Assembly (NCBI RefSeq): GCF_026241165.1
Contig: NZ_JAPFQN010000008.1
Location: 1 to 46,094, forward strand
Reading direction: 5' to 3'
DNA length: 46,094 nucleotides
DNA from: Mangrovivirga halotolerans
Lineage (GTDB): Bacteria > Bacteroidota > Bacteroidia > Cytophagales > Cyclobacteriaceae
Of this stretch, positions 16,359 to 25,583 are shown one piece after another (position 1 is the first letter of the stretch; the number at the start of each line of letters is the position of its first letter). The position numbers were made by a program, and so were the translations under genes. The notes below the pieces were generated by a model. It had not been told where the DNA came from, ran no database searches, and saw only the letters and a program-made list of their open reading frames with translations.

Positions 16359-17387
16359 ATGCTTAAAACACGAAAGTCGAGGATATTATCAATTCTACTA
16401 ATTTTGTTTTTTTTACTACTGGTTTGGAACAACGAGCTAATTTACTATGGTTTCAAACAAGGTGAAGGACAACTTCGTGTGGTTAAAAATGCTAAGCCAA
16501 TTTCCGAGCTGATTTCCAATAAAAATGTTGCTGATTCAACCAGAAATTTATTATCAAAAGTTAAAGATATCCGAGAATTCGCCTTTTCTGAACTAGGTTT
16601 AAAAAAATCCGATAACTATACAGACTTTTATGATCACGGAAAGGATCCGATAATGTTCGTGGTAAGTGGTTGTAAACCTTATCAATTTGAAGCTAAAGAG
16701 TGGCGCTTTCCTGTAATCGGCACTTTTTCGTATAAAGGCTTTTTTGATGAAGAAATGGCGAAAAATGAATTGGCTAAGATCAAAACCAACGGCTATGATG
16801 CATATATCCGTACTGCAGCAGGATGGTCGACTTTGGGATTTTTTAATGACCCTGTATTATCTGGAATGTTGACCGATGGTGAAGCAGGACTTTCCGAAAC
16901 TTTGATTCATGAATTGTTCCATGGAACTCTATTTATTAAGGATAGTCTGACATTTAATGAAAACCTGGCTTCATTTTTTGGCACGAAAGGTGCTTTAAAA
17001 TATTTGAAATCAAAATATGGCAATAGGAGTGAAATAGTCGAAAACTATAAAAAAGAACTAAATGACAGAAATACGTATATACAATATATGGTAAAAGAAG
17101 CAGGTAGGTTAAATGAGTTATATAAGTCTATTGATTACCTGCCTGACTCCTTTAAGGAAGAAGCTAAAAGAAAATATATTAATAGCATAAAAGAAAAATT
17201 GAACACTATTCAATTCGAAAACAAGGCTTATTACGATATCTTTAAGGAAAAGCAACTCAATAACGCATATTTAATGTCATTTATCAGGTATAAAGGCTAT
17301 GAAAAAACTCTTGAAATACAGTTATATGAAAAGTTTGATGGTGATCTTAACATGATGATCGATCATTATATAAAGAATAATAAATAA
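16359..17387 (+). CDS. Putative zinc aminopeptidase (PF10023-like)
   Basis: The 342-residue protein has one N-terminal membrane helix or uncleaved signal (about 9-25). The zinc motif HELFH is at 184-188, followed by a downstream FNENLASFFG glutamate, in the arrangement of the PF10023 'putative aminopeptidase' family. The preceding GWSTLGFFNDPVLSGML is also characteristic of that family. Activity in the family is predicted rather than proven. It is first in a plus-strand run with the DUF3108 gene 8 nt downstream, so an envelope role is likely (inference). Confidence 0.85.
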   Translation: MLKTRKSRILSILLILFFLLLVWNNELIYYGFKQGEGQLRVVKNAKPISELISNKNVADSTRNLLSKVKDIREFAFSELGLKKSDNYTDFYDHGKDPIMFVVSGCKPYQFEAKEWRFPVIGTFSYKGFFDEEMAKNELAKIKTNGYDAYIRTAAGWSTLGFFNDPVLSGMLTDGEAGLSETLIHELFHGTLFIKDSLTFNENLASFFGTKGALKYLKSKYGNRSEIVENYKKELNDRNTYIQYMVKEAGRLNELYKSIDYLPDSFKEEAKRKYINSIKEKLNTIQFENKAYYDIFKEKQLNNAYLMSFIRYKGYEKTLEIQLYEKFDGDLNMMIDHYIKNNK

Positions 17388-17394
17388 AATCAGA

Positions 17395-18210
17395 ATGAAA
17401 TTATTTAAAAGACTTTTTTCTGTTTTTGCAATATTGGCTTTTAGCGCCTTTACTATTCAGGATTCCACATACAGAACTCTGGAGCAGGACAATTTTGGAC
17501 CTGGCGAAGTGCTTAATTACAGAATTCATTATGGTATATTCAATGCTGCAAAAGCAACTATGACCATTAGTGATAAGATATATAAACTAAATAACCGGCC
17601 TTGCTACAGGATAGATATTCAGGGCAGAACTTCCGGAGCTGTTGAAGTATTTTACCAGGTAGATGACCGATGGGGTAGCTATATGGATACTGCAGCATTG
17701 ATCCCGCACAGATTTTACAGATTTATTAAGGAAAACAGGTATCGGAAAAATGAAATTGTTGATTTTAATCATAAAACCGGAACTGCCCTGGTTACAAGAT
17801 TAAGCAAAGACTCAAAAAAAGTAGAAAAAAAGGAAAGATTTGATATTCCAAAAAATGTGCTTGACCTGGTGAGTGGTTATTATTTCTTCAGGACATTGGA
17901 TTTTGACCAATATGAGCCTGGTGACCAGGTAGATCTTTCTGGGTTCTTCGATGATGAGGTATATGAATTTAAGATCCGGTATCTTCGAAAAGAAAAAGTC
18001 AGAACCAAACTGGGTAAGATGGATGCCTATGTCATTGCTCCAGTGATGCCTGATAACGAAATATTTGACGGTGAGGATAGTATTGAAGCCTGGATAAGTG
18101 CAGATAAAAATCGTATCCCTCTAAAGATCAAAGCAAAAATGTTTATTGGTGCGGTTGAAGTTGATATTACAAGTGTTGATGGCCTGAAGAATGAATTAGG
18201 TGAGATTTGA
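17395..18210 (+). CDS. DUF3108 secreted protein
   Basis: The 271-residue protein has a signal peptide (about 1-21, FKRLFSVFAILAFSAFT). It then shows the DUF3108 pattern: GEVLNYRIHYGIFNAAKATMTI, a VDDRWGSYMDT segment, RFIKENRYRKNE and a C-terminal AWISADKNRIPLKIKAKMFIGAVEVDI. The family is predicted to be a periplasmic beta-rich fold of unknown function. It is co-transcribed with the aminopeptidase gene (8 nt upstream) and sits 45 nt before the two-component system. Confidence 0.87.
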   Translation: MKLFKRLFSVFAILAFSAFTIQDSTYRTLEQDNFGPGEVLNYRIHYGIFNAAKATMTISDKIYKLNNRPCYRIDIQGRTSGAVEVFYQVDDRWGSYMDTAALIPHRFYRFIKENRYRKNEIVDFNHKTGTALVTRLSKDSKKVEKKERFDIPKNVLDLVSGYYFFRTLDFDQYEPGDQVDLSGFFDDEVYEFKIRYLRKEKVRTKLGKMDAYVIAPVMPDNEIFDGEDSIEAWISADKNRIPLKIKAKMFIGAVEVDITSVDGLKNELGEI

Positions 18211-18255
18211 ATAAATTAATGAAAACTGGTATTTTCGGCTACATAAGAATTTAAA

Positions 18256-18951
18256 ATGAGAGACAATAAAATTAAGAATAAGAAAATCCTTATTGTAGAT
18301 GACGAAAAAGATATCATTGAATTACTCACCTACAACCTGGAAAAAGAAGGATTTCACACAAAAGCAGCAAAAAATGGATCCCAGGCTCTTGATATAGCAG
18401 AGAGTTTCAAGCCTGATGTTATACTACTAGATATAATGATGCCGGATATGGATGGTGTGGAAACATGTCGCCGACTTAGAGAAATCCCGGATCTCAAGAC
18501 TGCTCATATTATTTTTCTTACAGCGAGGTCAGAAGAATATTCAGAAGTTGCTGCTTTTGAAGTAGGAGCTGATGATTATATTACCAAACCTATTAAGCCA
18601 CGAGCACTGATAAGCCGATTAAGTGCTATTTTCAGAAGGGAAGAAAGCAAAGAAGAAAATTCCGATATTTTGACATTCCCGGGCCTCACAATCGACAAAA
18701 CTTCATATAAAGTTATTAAGAATGGCAAAGAAATTAGTTTGCCAAAAAAAGAATTCGAATTACTTTATTTCCTTGCCAACAATCCTTTGAAAGTTTACAA
18801 CCGCGATGAATTATTAAAAAACATCTGGGGAAGTGATGTATTTGTACTAGCCAGAACTGTTGATGTTCACGTTAGAAAAGTAAGAGAAAAAGTTGGTCAG
18901 GATTATATAAAAACAATAAAAGGCGTTGGCTACAAATTTGAACAAGAGTAA
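18256..18951 (+). CDS. Two-component response regulator, OmpR/PhoB family
   Basis: A 231-residue DNA-binding regulator. The receiver domain (about 10-125) has the acid pair in IVDDE, phospho-acceptor D59 in ILLDIMMPDMDG, Thr in FLTAR and Lys in YITKPIKPR. A winged-helix output domain (about 135-230) follows, with SLPKKEFELLYFLANNPLKVYNRDELLKNIWG and VDVHVRKVREK. The end overlaps the kinase gene start by up to 26 nt, so the two are coupled. The resemblance to PhoB does not prove phosphate control; no pst or phoU genes are nearby. Confidence 0.93.
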   Translation: MRDNKIKNKKILIVDDEKDIIELLTYNLEKEGFHTKAAKNGSQALDIAESFKPDVILLDIMMPDMDGVETCRRLREIPDLKTAHIIFLTARSEEYSEVAAFEVGADDYITKPIKPRALISRLSAIFRREESKEENSDILTFPGLTIDKTSYKVIKNGKEISLPKKEFELLYFLANNPLKVYNRDELLKNIWGSDVFVLARTVDVHVRKVREKVGQDYIKTIKGVGYKFEQE

Positions 18952-20047
18952 ACAATCATTACTGCTTAATTCCAAGATTATTTCTGTTCTCATAGGAATA
19001 TGTGTGGCGCTGATCAGCGTCGCTTTTATATCTCTCTGGGGTAACTTTGATACAACAACTCTTGTTGTGATCGTCCTGGTTACTTTTGCCAGTTCATACC
19101 TTCTAAGCTATATCGTTCTCGAGTTTTTATTCATTAAAGAACTTGAAAAAGTGTATCACATCCTGGAGCAAATGAGAGGTGAAGACTATAGTTTACTAAA
19201 AGATGACCTGGCAAATAAATCAAGCCCTTTTGGAAGATTATACGATGAACTATATTCATTTGCATCAACTAAAGAAAGGGAAATTGCCGAACTTAAAAAA
19301 CTTGAGCAATTCCGTCGCGACTTTCTTGCTGATGTTTCACACGAATTAAAAACACCTATTTTTGCCGCTCAGGGTTTTGTACACACCTTGTTAGATGGAG
19401 CAATTAAAGACAAGAGTGTAAGAACTAAGTTTCTTAAGAAAGCAGCGAAAAGTTTGGATGCACTGGACAACCTTGTTCACGATCTGCTTACCTTATCTCA
19501 AATGGAGGCAGGAGAAATTAAAATGCATTATGAAAATTTTGACATCTATAGCATGTGTCAGGAGATCATTGATGAATTAGAAGATAAAGCTCAGAAAAAA
19601 AACATATCAGTAGAGTTCTCAAAGGACACTAATCCGGGATTAATGGTATATGGTGATCAGCGCAGACTTTACCAGGTAATGCTAAACCTGACCTCTAACG
19701 CGATAAAATATACTGAAGAAGGTGGGTGGGCAAAAATAATATTAAAGCAGAAAGACCAAGAAGCATTTATTGGTGTACAGGATAATGGTGTAGGCATTTC
19801 AAGTGAACATGCTCATAGAGTTTTTGAACGCTTTTATAGGGTTGAAAAAAGCCGTACGAAGAAAAAAGGAGGGACCGGCCTTGGACTGGCGATTGTTAAG
19901 CATGTCGTAGATGGCCATAATCGCAAAGTTCACCTTGAAAGTAAACCGGGTAAGGGCACTTTGTTCTACTTTACGTTACCTTTGGCAAAGCATAGCGAAC
20001 AACTACAAAGAAACAAAGGTAAAAAAGCTTCTAATGAAAAAGTTTAA
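18926..20047 (+). CDS. Sensor histidine kinase, PhoR-like
   Basis: Partner kinase of the regulator just upstream. It has two membrane helices (about 17-36 and 42-67), a short linker, the H-box DVSHELKTPIFAAQGF with phospho-acceptor H139, the N-box NLTSNAIKYT, DNGVGIS and GGTGLGLAIVKHVVDGH. No PAS domain or large sensor region is present, so it probably senses membrane or internal signals. The start is uncertain: no ATG is available near the N-terminus, and TTG at 18926 or TTG at 18938 are the candidates. It overlaps the pseudouridine synthase start by 14 nt. Confidence 0.9.
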   Translation: MATNLNKSKQSLLLNSKIISVLIGICVALISVAFISLWGNFDTTTLVVIVLVTFASSYLLSYIVLEFLFIKELEKVYHILEQMRGEDYSLLKDDLANKSSPFGRLYDELYSFASTKEREIAELKKLEQFRRDFLADVSHELKTPIFAAQGFVHTLLDGAIKDKSVRTKFLKKAAKSLDALDNLVHDLLTLSQMEAGEIKMHYENFDIYSMCQEIIDELEDKAQKKNISVEFSKDTNPGLMVYGDQRRLYQVMLNLTSNAIKYTEEGGWAKIILKQKDQEAFIGVQDNGVGISSEHAHRVFERFYRVEKSRTKKKGGTGLGLAIVKHVVDGHNRKVHLESKPGKGTLFYFTLPLAKHSEQLQRNKGKKASNEKV

Positions 20048-20747
20048 TATTAGTGAATCAGTACTTTATGAGGATGATAATTTATATATCATTAATAAGC
20101 CACCAAATATCTCAACTTTAGATGATCGAACTTCAAACCTGAGTATTCTCAAGTTTGCAAAAGAATATAATCCAGATTCACAAATCTGCCATCGCCTGGA
20201 TAAAGAAACTTCAGGCTGTTTGATAATTGCAAAAAATCCTGAAACCTACCGGCATGTATCTATTGCCTTTGAAAAAAGAAAAGTCAAAAAAGTTTATCAT
20301 GCAATAGTAGACGGGTTGCATGAATTTAGCGAGACTAAAGCCACCGGACCTATCAAAACTTTAAAAAAAGGAATAGTGGTAGTTGATTTTCAAGATGGAA
20401 AAGAAGCTTTGACTTATTTTGATACTCTGGAGGCATATAAGATGCATAGCCTTGTTGCCTGCCAACCGGTTACAGGAAGAATGCACCAGATCAGAGTTCA
20501 TCTTAGTTTTCTAAAAGCACCAATTACAGGTGATGAAACGTATGGAGGAGAGCCTCTATACTTAAGCAAGATCAAAAGAAATTACAATATCGGACGGGAT
20601 GATATGGAAAAACCGCTAATTCAAAGACTGGCACTTCATGCAAATGAAATTTCTTTTGAAGATCCGAAAGGTAAAATGATCGATATAAAGGCTCCATACC
20701 CCAAAGATTTCGCAGTTGCTATCAAACAATTAGACAAAAACAGGTGA
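20034..20747 (+). CDS. RluA-family RNA pseudouridine synthase
   Basis: Isomerises uridine to pseudouridine in rRNA or tRNA. From the ATG at 20034 it has 237 residues: YEDDNLYIINKPPNIST, the catalytic motif HRLDKETSG (53-61, catalytic Asp56), KVKKVYHAIVDG and GRMHQIRVHLSFLKAPITGDETYGG. No S4 domain is present. The frame is open upstream to 19911, but that part lies inside the kinase gene and has no similarity to the family, so the start at 20034 is chosen. The exact target base is not predictable here. Confidence 0.92.
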   Translation: MKKFNISESVLYEDDNLYIINKPPNISTLDDRTSNLSILKFAKEYNPDSQICHRLDKETSGCLIIAKNPETYRHVSIAFEKRKVKKVYHAIVDGLHEFSETKATGPIKTLKKGIVVVDFQDGKEALTYFDTLEAYKMHSLVACQPVTGRMHQIRVHLSFLKAPITGDETYGGEPLYLSKIKRNYNIGRDDMEKPLIQRLALHANEISFEDPKGKMIDIKAPYPKDFAVAIKQLDKNR

Positions 20748-20783
20748 TTATCAAACAATTTCATTGATATTTGTCTACTATTG

Positions 20784-20835
20784 TTGGAATTCAAAATTAA
20801 TACGTCTATCTTTGTGTCCCTTTTTGAGAGGGGAC
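20784..20835 (+). promoter_or_regulatory. rplM operon promoter and leader hairpin
   Basis: TTGG (20784-20787), a 19-nt spacer and TATCTTTG (20807-20814) give a near-consensus promoter. Immediately after it GTCCC (20816-20820) can pair with GGGAC (20831-20835). With the ATG-less GTG start at 20871 the leader is about 50 nt. The hairpin may be a ribosomal-protein leader, but the inferred transcription start falls inside its 5' arm, so only the promoter is firm. Confidence 0.6.
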
Positions 20836-20870
20836 CGTATATGTATTGGAAAAATTAAAGCTTTATAAAA

Positions 20871-21314
20871 GTGGATACATTGAGTTATAAAACCATTTCA
20901 GCAAACAAAGAAACAGTTAACAAAGAGTGGGTTATTGTTGACGCTGAACAACAGACATTGGGACGTTTTGCCAGCGAGGTTGCAAAACTGATCAGAGGAA
21001 AGCACAAACCTAACTTCACTCCACATGTTGACTGCGGAGACAACGTTATTATTATTAATGCAGACAAGATCAGCCTTACAGGTAAGAAAATGACTGCAAA
21101 ACAATACGTTCGTCACACAGGGCATCCGGGGGGACAGCGTTTTGCTACTCCACAGGAATTGTTAAATAAAAGACCTGAGAGAGTTTTGGAAATGGCCGTA
21201 AAAGGTATGTTGCCAAAAAACAGACTTGGACGTCAGTTATTTAACAATCTTCATGTTTATGCAGGAACTGAGCATCCTCACGAAGCACAAAAACCGAAAG
21301 AAATTAAACTTTAA
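20871..21314 (+). CDS. rplM: 50S ribosomal protein L13
   Basis: A 147-residue ribosomal protein with [35 protein letters not shown] at the N-terminus, then [25 protein letters not shown], the GHPGGQ segment and [20 protein letters not shown]. These are standard L13 signatures. The start is GTG at 20871, which gives the usual Bacteroidota N-terminus. L13 is an early assembly protein of the large subunit. The operon continues with rpsI 11 nt later. Confidence 0.97.
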   Translation: MDTLSYKTISANKETVNKEWVIVDAEQQTLGRFASEVAKLIRGKHKPNFTPHVDCGDNVIIINADKISLTGKKMTAKQYVRHTGHPGGQRFATPQELLNKRPERVLEMAVKGMLPKNRLGRQLFNNLHVYAGTEHPHEAQKPKEIKL

Positions 21315-21324
21315 TTAATAATTA

Positions 21325-21711
21325 ATGGAAGTAATCAATACCATAGGAAGACGTAAAACTTCTGTTGCGAGAATTTACGTGACGCCCGGTAAAGGTGAAA
21401 TCACCGTTAACGACAGAGCTCTAGACGAGTACTTCCCATCTGATATTCTTCAGACAATCGTAAAACAGCCTTTCGCCCTAGTGGACGAAAACGACAATTA
21501 CGATGTTAAAGCTATATTAGACGGAGGAGGAATCGCCGGACAAGCTGAGGCTTTACGCCTTGCAATTGCTCGTGCACTAAACGAGATCAATCCGGAACAC
21601 AGACCTGCGTTAAAGAAGGAAGGTTTCCTTACTAGGGATCCACGTATGGTCGAAAGAAAGAAGTACGGCCGTCGCAAAGCGAGAAGAAGATTCCAGTTCT
21701 CGAAACGTTAA
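21325..21711 (+). CDS. rpsI: 30S ribosomal protein S9
   Basis: A 128-residue protein: [50 protein letters not shown] and the terminal [27 protein letters not shown]. The basic tail reaches the P-site tRNA. It follows rplM by 11 nt, the conserved L13-S9 pairing, and precedes rpsB by 50 nt. Confidence 0.98.
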   Translation: MEVINTIGRRKTSVARIYVTPGKGEITVNDRALDEYFPSDILQTIVKQPFALVDENDNYDVKAILDGGGIAGQAEALRLAIARALNEINPEHRPALKKEGFLTRDPRMVERKKYGRRKARRRFQFSKR

Positions 21712-21761
21712 TCCTGATAACAGGACTAAGAAATCAAAATTATTGTTAATCAAACTACTCA

Positions 21762-22547
21762 ATGGCAAAACTAGAGTACAAAGACTTATTGGATGCTGGT
21801 GTCCATTTCGGGCATTTAAAGAGTAAGTGGAATCCAAAAATGGCTCCATACATTTTCATGGAGAAAAACGGGATCCACGTTATAGACCTCAACAAGACTT
21901 TAGCAAGTCTTGACGAAGCATCCCACGCGCTGCGCAACATTGCACGCTCAGGAAGAAAAATTATGTTCGTTGCTACTAAAAAGCAAGCAAAAGGTATCGT
22001 TGCAGAAAATGCACGTAATCTTAAGATGCCTTATGTAACTGAGCGTTGGTTGGGAGGTATGCTTACTAACTTCGCAACCATCAGAAAATCGCTTAAAAAA
22101 ATGTCTGGTATCGATAAGATGATGAAAGAAGAAGCTTATCTGAACCTTGCAAAAAGAGAGCGACTGATGATTACTCGTGAAAGAGAAAAATTAGAGCGAG
22201 TATTAGGTGGTATTTCAGACCTTACCCGTCTGCCTGCAGCATTATTTGTAGTAGATATAAAGCGTGAGCACATTGCGATCAAAGAAGCGCAAAAGCTCAA
22301 CATTCCAGTATTCGCACTTGTAGATACCAACTCGGATCCCACTCTTGTTGACTACGCGATACCTGCAAACGACGATGCTTACAAATCTGTAGAGTTACTT
22401 ATGGGACATATCGCTTCTGTAATCGAAGAAGGATTAATGGAGCGTAAGAAAGATAAGGAAGACTCTAAGATGAAGGAAGAGGAGAATAAAAAGCGCGCCG
22501 CAGATAAAGGCGAAAAAGTTAAAGAAGGTGCTTCAGATAAAGAATAA
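21762..22547 (+). CDS. rpsB: 30S ribosomal protein S2
   Basis: A 261-residue protein beginning [46 protein letters not shown], with [69 protein letters not shown] and [13 protein letters not shown]. The last 35 or so residues are a highly charged Lys/Glu/Asp tail beyond the usual fold, common in Bacteroidota S2. It is followed by a hairpin terminator, then tsf. Confidence 0.97.
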   Translation: MAKLEYKDLLDAGVHFGHLKSKWNPKMAPYIFMEKNGIHVIDLNKTLASLDEASHALRNIARSGRKIMFVATKKQAKGIVAENARNLKMPYVTERWLGGMLTNFATIRKSLKKMSGIDKMMKEEAYLNLAKRERLMITREREKLERVLGGISDLTRLPAALFVVDIKREHIAIKEAQKLNIPVFALVDTNSDPTLVDYAIPANDDAYKSVELLMGHIASVIEEGLMERKKDKEDSKMKEEENKKRAADKGEKVKEGASDKE

Positions 22548-22570
22548 TGGCACTTTAGTATAATATCATA

Positions 22571-22614
22571 AAATTGAACATTGGAGGTCTTCTTTCGATG
22601 TTCAATTTTTTTTA
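22571..22614 (+). terminator. Terminator between rpsB and tsf
   Basis: An 11-bp stem AAATTGAACAT/ATGTTCAATTT (22571-22608, 16-nt loop) is followed by a long T-run. It lies inside the usual rpsB-tsf operon, so it should lower tsf transcription or make it depend on a separate promoter. Confidence 0.85.
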
Positions 22615-22648
22615 ATACGATCTAGATCTCTTATAAAACAAGATAATC

Positions 22649-23479
22649 ATGGCTGTTACTGCAAAAGAAGTTAACAAATTAAGACAAATGACCGGTGCCG
22701 GTATGATGGACTGTAAAAAGGCATTGGTTGAAGCTGACGGCGACTTCGATAAAGCTGTCGAAATCTTAAGAAAAAAAGGTCAAAAGGTTTCTGCTAAAAG
22801 AAGTGACCGTGAGACCAATGAAGGTTATGTTTTTGCCAAAACTAACGACGATAAAACTGTAGGTATAATTGTTGCCATTGGTTGTGAAACTGATTTCGTA
22901 GCTAAGAACGATGAATTCGTTAATCTTGGTCAGCAAATCACTGACGCTACCTTTGAAAACAATCCTTCAAACATCGAAGAGCTTAAGCAAATTAAGCTTG
23001 GTGATCAAACTGTTGAAGAAAAGATCACTGAATTGGTAGGTAAGATCGGTGAAAAAATCGATATCCTTGCTTACGAAAAAATGGAAGGCGAGCAAGTAGT
23101 TCCTTACGTTCACGCTGGAAATAAATTAGGAGTTTTAGTTTCTCTGAAAAACACTGGTGGTGAAGACCAAACTGAAGCTGGTAGAGATGTTGCTATGCAA
23201 ATCGCTGCTATGAATCCGGTTGCTCTTGACAAAGACGGAGTTGACTCTGCTATTGTTGAGAAAGAAATTGAAATCGGAAAAGAGCAAGCTAGAGCTGAAG
23301 GTAAACCTGAGCAAATTGTTGAAAAAATTGCTATGGGTAAATTGAATAAGTTCTTCAAAGAAAACACTCTACTTGAGCAAGCTTTCGTAAAAGATAACAG
23401 CCAGTCTATTTCGCAGTACCTTAACAGCGTAAAAGACGGTCTGACTGTTGCTGCATTCAAAAGAATTTCTATCGGATAA
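22649..23479 (+). CDS. tsf: Elongation factor Ts
   Basis: Guanine nucleotide exchange factor for EF-Tu. The 276-residue protein has the N-terminal UBA-like part MAVTAKEVNKLRQMTGAGMMDCKKALVEADGDFDKAVEILRKKG, then IVAIGCETDFVAKNDEFVNL (the TDFVA nucleotide-exchange motif) and VPYVHAGNKLGVLVSL. The C-terminal dimerisation region ends LEQAFVKDNSQSISQYL. Length and motifs are complete. Confidence 0.97.
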   Translation: MAVTAKEVNKLRQMTGAGMMDCKKALVEADGDFDKAVEILRKKGQKVSAKRSDRETNEGYVFAKTNDDKTVGIIVAIGCETDFVAKNDEFVNLGQQITDATFENNPSNIEELKQIKLGDQTVEEKITELVGKIGEKIDILAYEKMEGEQVVPYVHAGNKLGVLVSLKNTGGEDQTEAGRDVAMQIAAMNPVALDKDGVDSAIVEKEIEIGKEQARAEGKPEQIVEKIAMGKLNKFFKENTLLEQAFVKDNSQSISQYLNSVKDGLTVAAFKRISIG

Positions 23480-23504
23480 TCTTTATCCTACTGAAATATA
23501 AATT

Positions 23505-23534
23505 AAAAGCGCTTCAAACGAAGCGCTTTTTTTT
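23505..23534. terminator. Bidirectional terminator after tsf
   Basis: A perfect 10-bp stem AAAAGCGCTT/AAGCGCTTTT (23505-23530, 6-nt loop) has T-runs for the plus strand and serves the convergent gene ending at 23533 as well. Confidence 0.92.
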
Positions 23535-24312
23535 ATTCTTCTTCCGGAATAGCCTGAAATAATAGTGTATCAGTGGCTGACCCTGTTTTTTTCCACAACT
23601 TTAATTCGTTGCTGCTCTTAATGTATGATAATTCATCATTGGTGAAATATTCCTCCACCAATGAAGCCTCATATTGCTCGGAATTCACAAATCCTTCAAT
23701 GGAGGTTTGCTTATTAAAATTAAAGATAATTGTACTCCCGCTTTCATTGACATTACCACTAAACTCATTCAAACCACCTGAAAGCTGCCCGAAGGTGGTT
23801 GAAGGCAATTGAAGAACTGCTCCAATATAATCACACGGTGGATAATTGATTTCATCTCCTGAACCAGTCTCCCCTACTAATTGCCATTCAGTATTGACTA
23901 GCTCCACCGACTCATCAGTAGTAACCCTGTCTACTACACAAAAGGGTTCTGCAACTATACTTGCAAGATAAGCAGTTGACTTCGATGATGGATCATCAGG
24001 ACATTCGGTTTTAATATTGGCAGTAACAAGAAATAATTCACCATTGAACTGTACTCCTTCAGCTAAGGAATTGCAAATATTCAACGTGTCAATTATTTCT
24101 GTCCTCGCTGAATTATAGAGATAAAATTCATAATTATTATTTTCATTAAGTAAAGCCCGTAATAATCTATTAGATACAGATTCGGTAAATGTTCTTTTAG
24201 GATCACAAATCGTGTATGTACACGTTTCATCATCAATACTATAACTGTCTCCACAGCCTATAAAAAGTAATCCAAATAAGATCAGAGCTTGTATTGTAAA
24301 AAGTTTTTTCAT
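23533..24312 (-). CDS. Putative lipoprotein with a META/HslJ-like region
   Basis: The 259-residue product has a lipoprotein signal (about 1-20, lipobox FIGC, Cys20). Several cysteine pairs follow (CTYTIC, CNSLAE, ECPDD, FCVVD), suggesting disulfides outside the cytoplasm. Residues about 145-250 begin ELVNTEWQLVG and resemble the META/HslJ domain start, but the match is short. The function is unknown. It overlaps the upstream aminopeptidase P gene by 4 nt (ATGA), so the two are translationally coupled. Confidence 0.75.
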   Translation of the reverse strand: MKKLFTIQALILFGLLFIGCGDSYSIDDETCTYTICDPKRTFTESVSNRLLRALLNENNNYEFYLYNSARTEIIDTLNICNSLAEGVQFNGELFLVTANIKTECPDDPSSKSTAYLASIVAEPFCVVDRVTTDESVELVNTEWQLVGETGSGDEINYPPCDYIGAVLQLPSTTFGQLSGGLNEFSGNVNESGSTIIFNFNKQTSIEGFVNSEQYEASLVEEYFTNDELSYIKSSNELKLWKKTGSATDTLLFQAIPEEE

Positions 24313-25583
24313 TTTGACATCAATTCTTCTATATGATCAGCTTCAATTGGTATATCAGCCATAAGATCAATAATACCATCTTTTTTAACGATCACGTCAT
24401 TTTCCAATCGTATACCTATTTCTTCTTCGATCAAATATAATCCAGGCTCAACGGTTATTACAGCATTTTCTTTCAAAGGTTCTGTCCCTGATGGAATATC
24501 ATGGGTATCTATTCCTAAATGATGACAGGTGCCATGCATAAAGTATTTACGATAGGCTGGGGCATCTTTAGTCGAACTATTAATATCCTCAATAGTCAAA
24601 AGGCCGTGCTCAAGAAGAAGATCCTGAATATACTGACCAACCTTTGCATTTATCTCTTTGAGTGTCTTGCCTGCTCTTATAATGGAAAATGCATAACGTT
24701 GGGCTTGAAGTACCATATTATATATTTGCTTTTGTCTGGGAGTGAATCGCCCGCTTGCCGGTACTGTCCTTGTCAAATCAGCACTATAATGCCTGTACTT
24801 TGCGCCTACATCCATTAAAATAAGAGCCCCCTCTTTGATAATTTTATTATTTCTTACATAATGTAATACACAAGCATCCTTACCTGAAGCTATAATTGGT
24901 TCATAAGCAAAACCCTCAGCATTATGCTTTAAAAATTCTGCATAATAAACACCTTGTAATTCATTCTCTGTTATGCCAGGACGAATTGTTTCAAGGACTT
25001 TGCCAAACCCTTTTCCGGTAATATTACAAGCCTCCTCAAGGTAGCTTAATTCAAGATTATCTTTTGAAGAACGCAATATCCTTAGCAGGTCATTTAAAAT
25101 ATGGACATCTTTTCCCGGATATTCTTTTTGAAGATACTCGACGAATCTCTTATTCTTACTGTAGACATCAGGAGCAGTCCGCCTTGGATAATCTTCCAGT
25201 GCTGATACTGAATCTGCATTAGATAACAGCATTTCCAAATCTTCATTAAGATCTTTCTCCCATCTGACATCCTCCACTCCTGATATTTCACTGGCCTCAG
25301 ACTGAGACAGTTTTCTGCCTTCCCAAATTATCGTGTGCTCGTCAGAATATCGTATATAAAGAATTTCCTTAACATTTTCTCCTCTTTTATCAATAATCAG
25401 GGTAGTTCTGTCTTGCAAAATCCCTGTTAGGTAATACAAATTAGAATCCTGGATAAATGGATAATTCCCATCAGCATTAGTTGGCATAAGATCATTGCTA
25501 TGAAAAACTGCCAGTGTAGAACTTTCCAATTCTGAAATTAATTTAGCACGCCTTCTTCTGTAATAATCTACTGGTTTAATCAT
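24309..25583 (-). CDS. Xaa-Pro aminopeptidase (aminopeptidase P, M24B)
   Basis: Removes an N-terminal residue that precedes proline. From the ATG at 25583 it has 424 residues. The N-terminal creatinase/prolidase domain has YYRRRRAKLISELESSTLAVFHSND and NLYYLTGI. The pita-bread domain carries all metal ligands: the Asp residues of ILMDVGAKYRHYSADLTRTVP, His in HGTCHHLGIDTHD, and Glu in VEPGLYL and RLENDVIV. The longer upstream extension lies inside the neighbouring gene and is not expected. It overlaps both neighbours (8 nt upstream, 4 nt downstream), so a three-gene operon is likely. Confidence 0.93.
   Translation of the reverse strand: MIKPVDYYRRRRAKLISELESSTLAVFHSNDLMPTNADGNYPFIQDSNLYYLTGILQDRTTLIIDKRGENVKEILYIRYSDEHTIIWEGRKLSQSEASEISGVEDVRWEKDLNEDLEMLLSNADSVSALEDYPRRTAPDVYSKNKRFVEYLQKEYPGKDVHILNDLLRILRSSKDNLELSYLEEACNITGKGFGKVLETIRPGITENELQGVYYAEFLKHNAEGFAYEPIIASGKDACVLHYVRNNKIIKEGALILMDVGAKYRHYSADLTRTVPASGRFTPRQKQIYNMVLQAQRYAFSIIRAGKTLKEINAKVGQYIQDLLLEHGLLTIEDINSSTKDAPAYRKYFMHGTCHHLGIDTHDIPSGTEPLKENAVITVEPGLYLIEEEIGIRLENDVIVKKDGIIDLMADIPIEADHIEELMSK

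Noticed and set aside
23110-23460. 116-codon minus-strand ORF
   Set aside because: It is the antisense shadow of tsf, whose protein is fully conserved on the plus strand.
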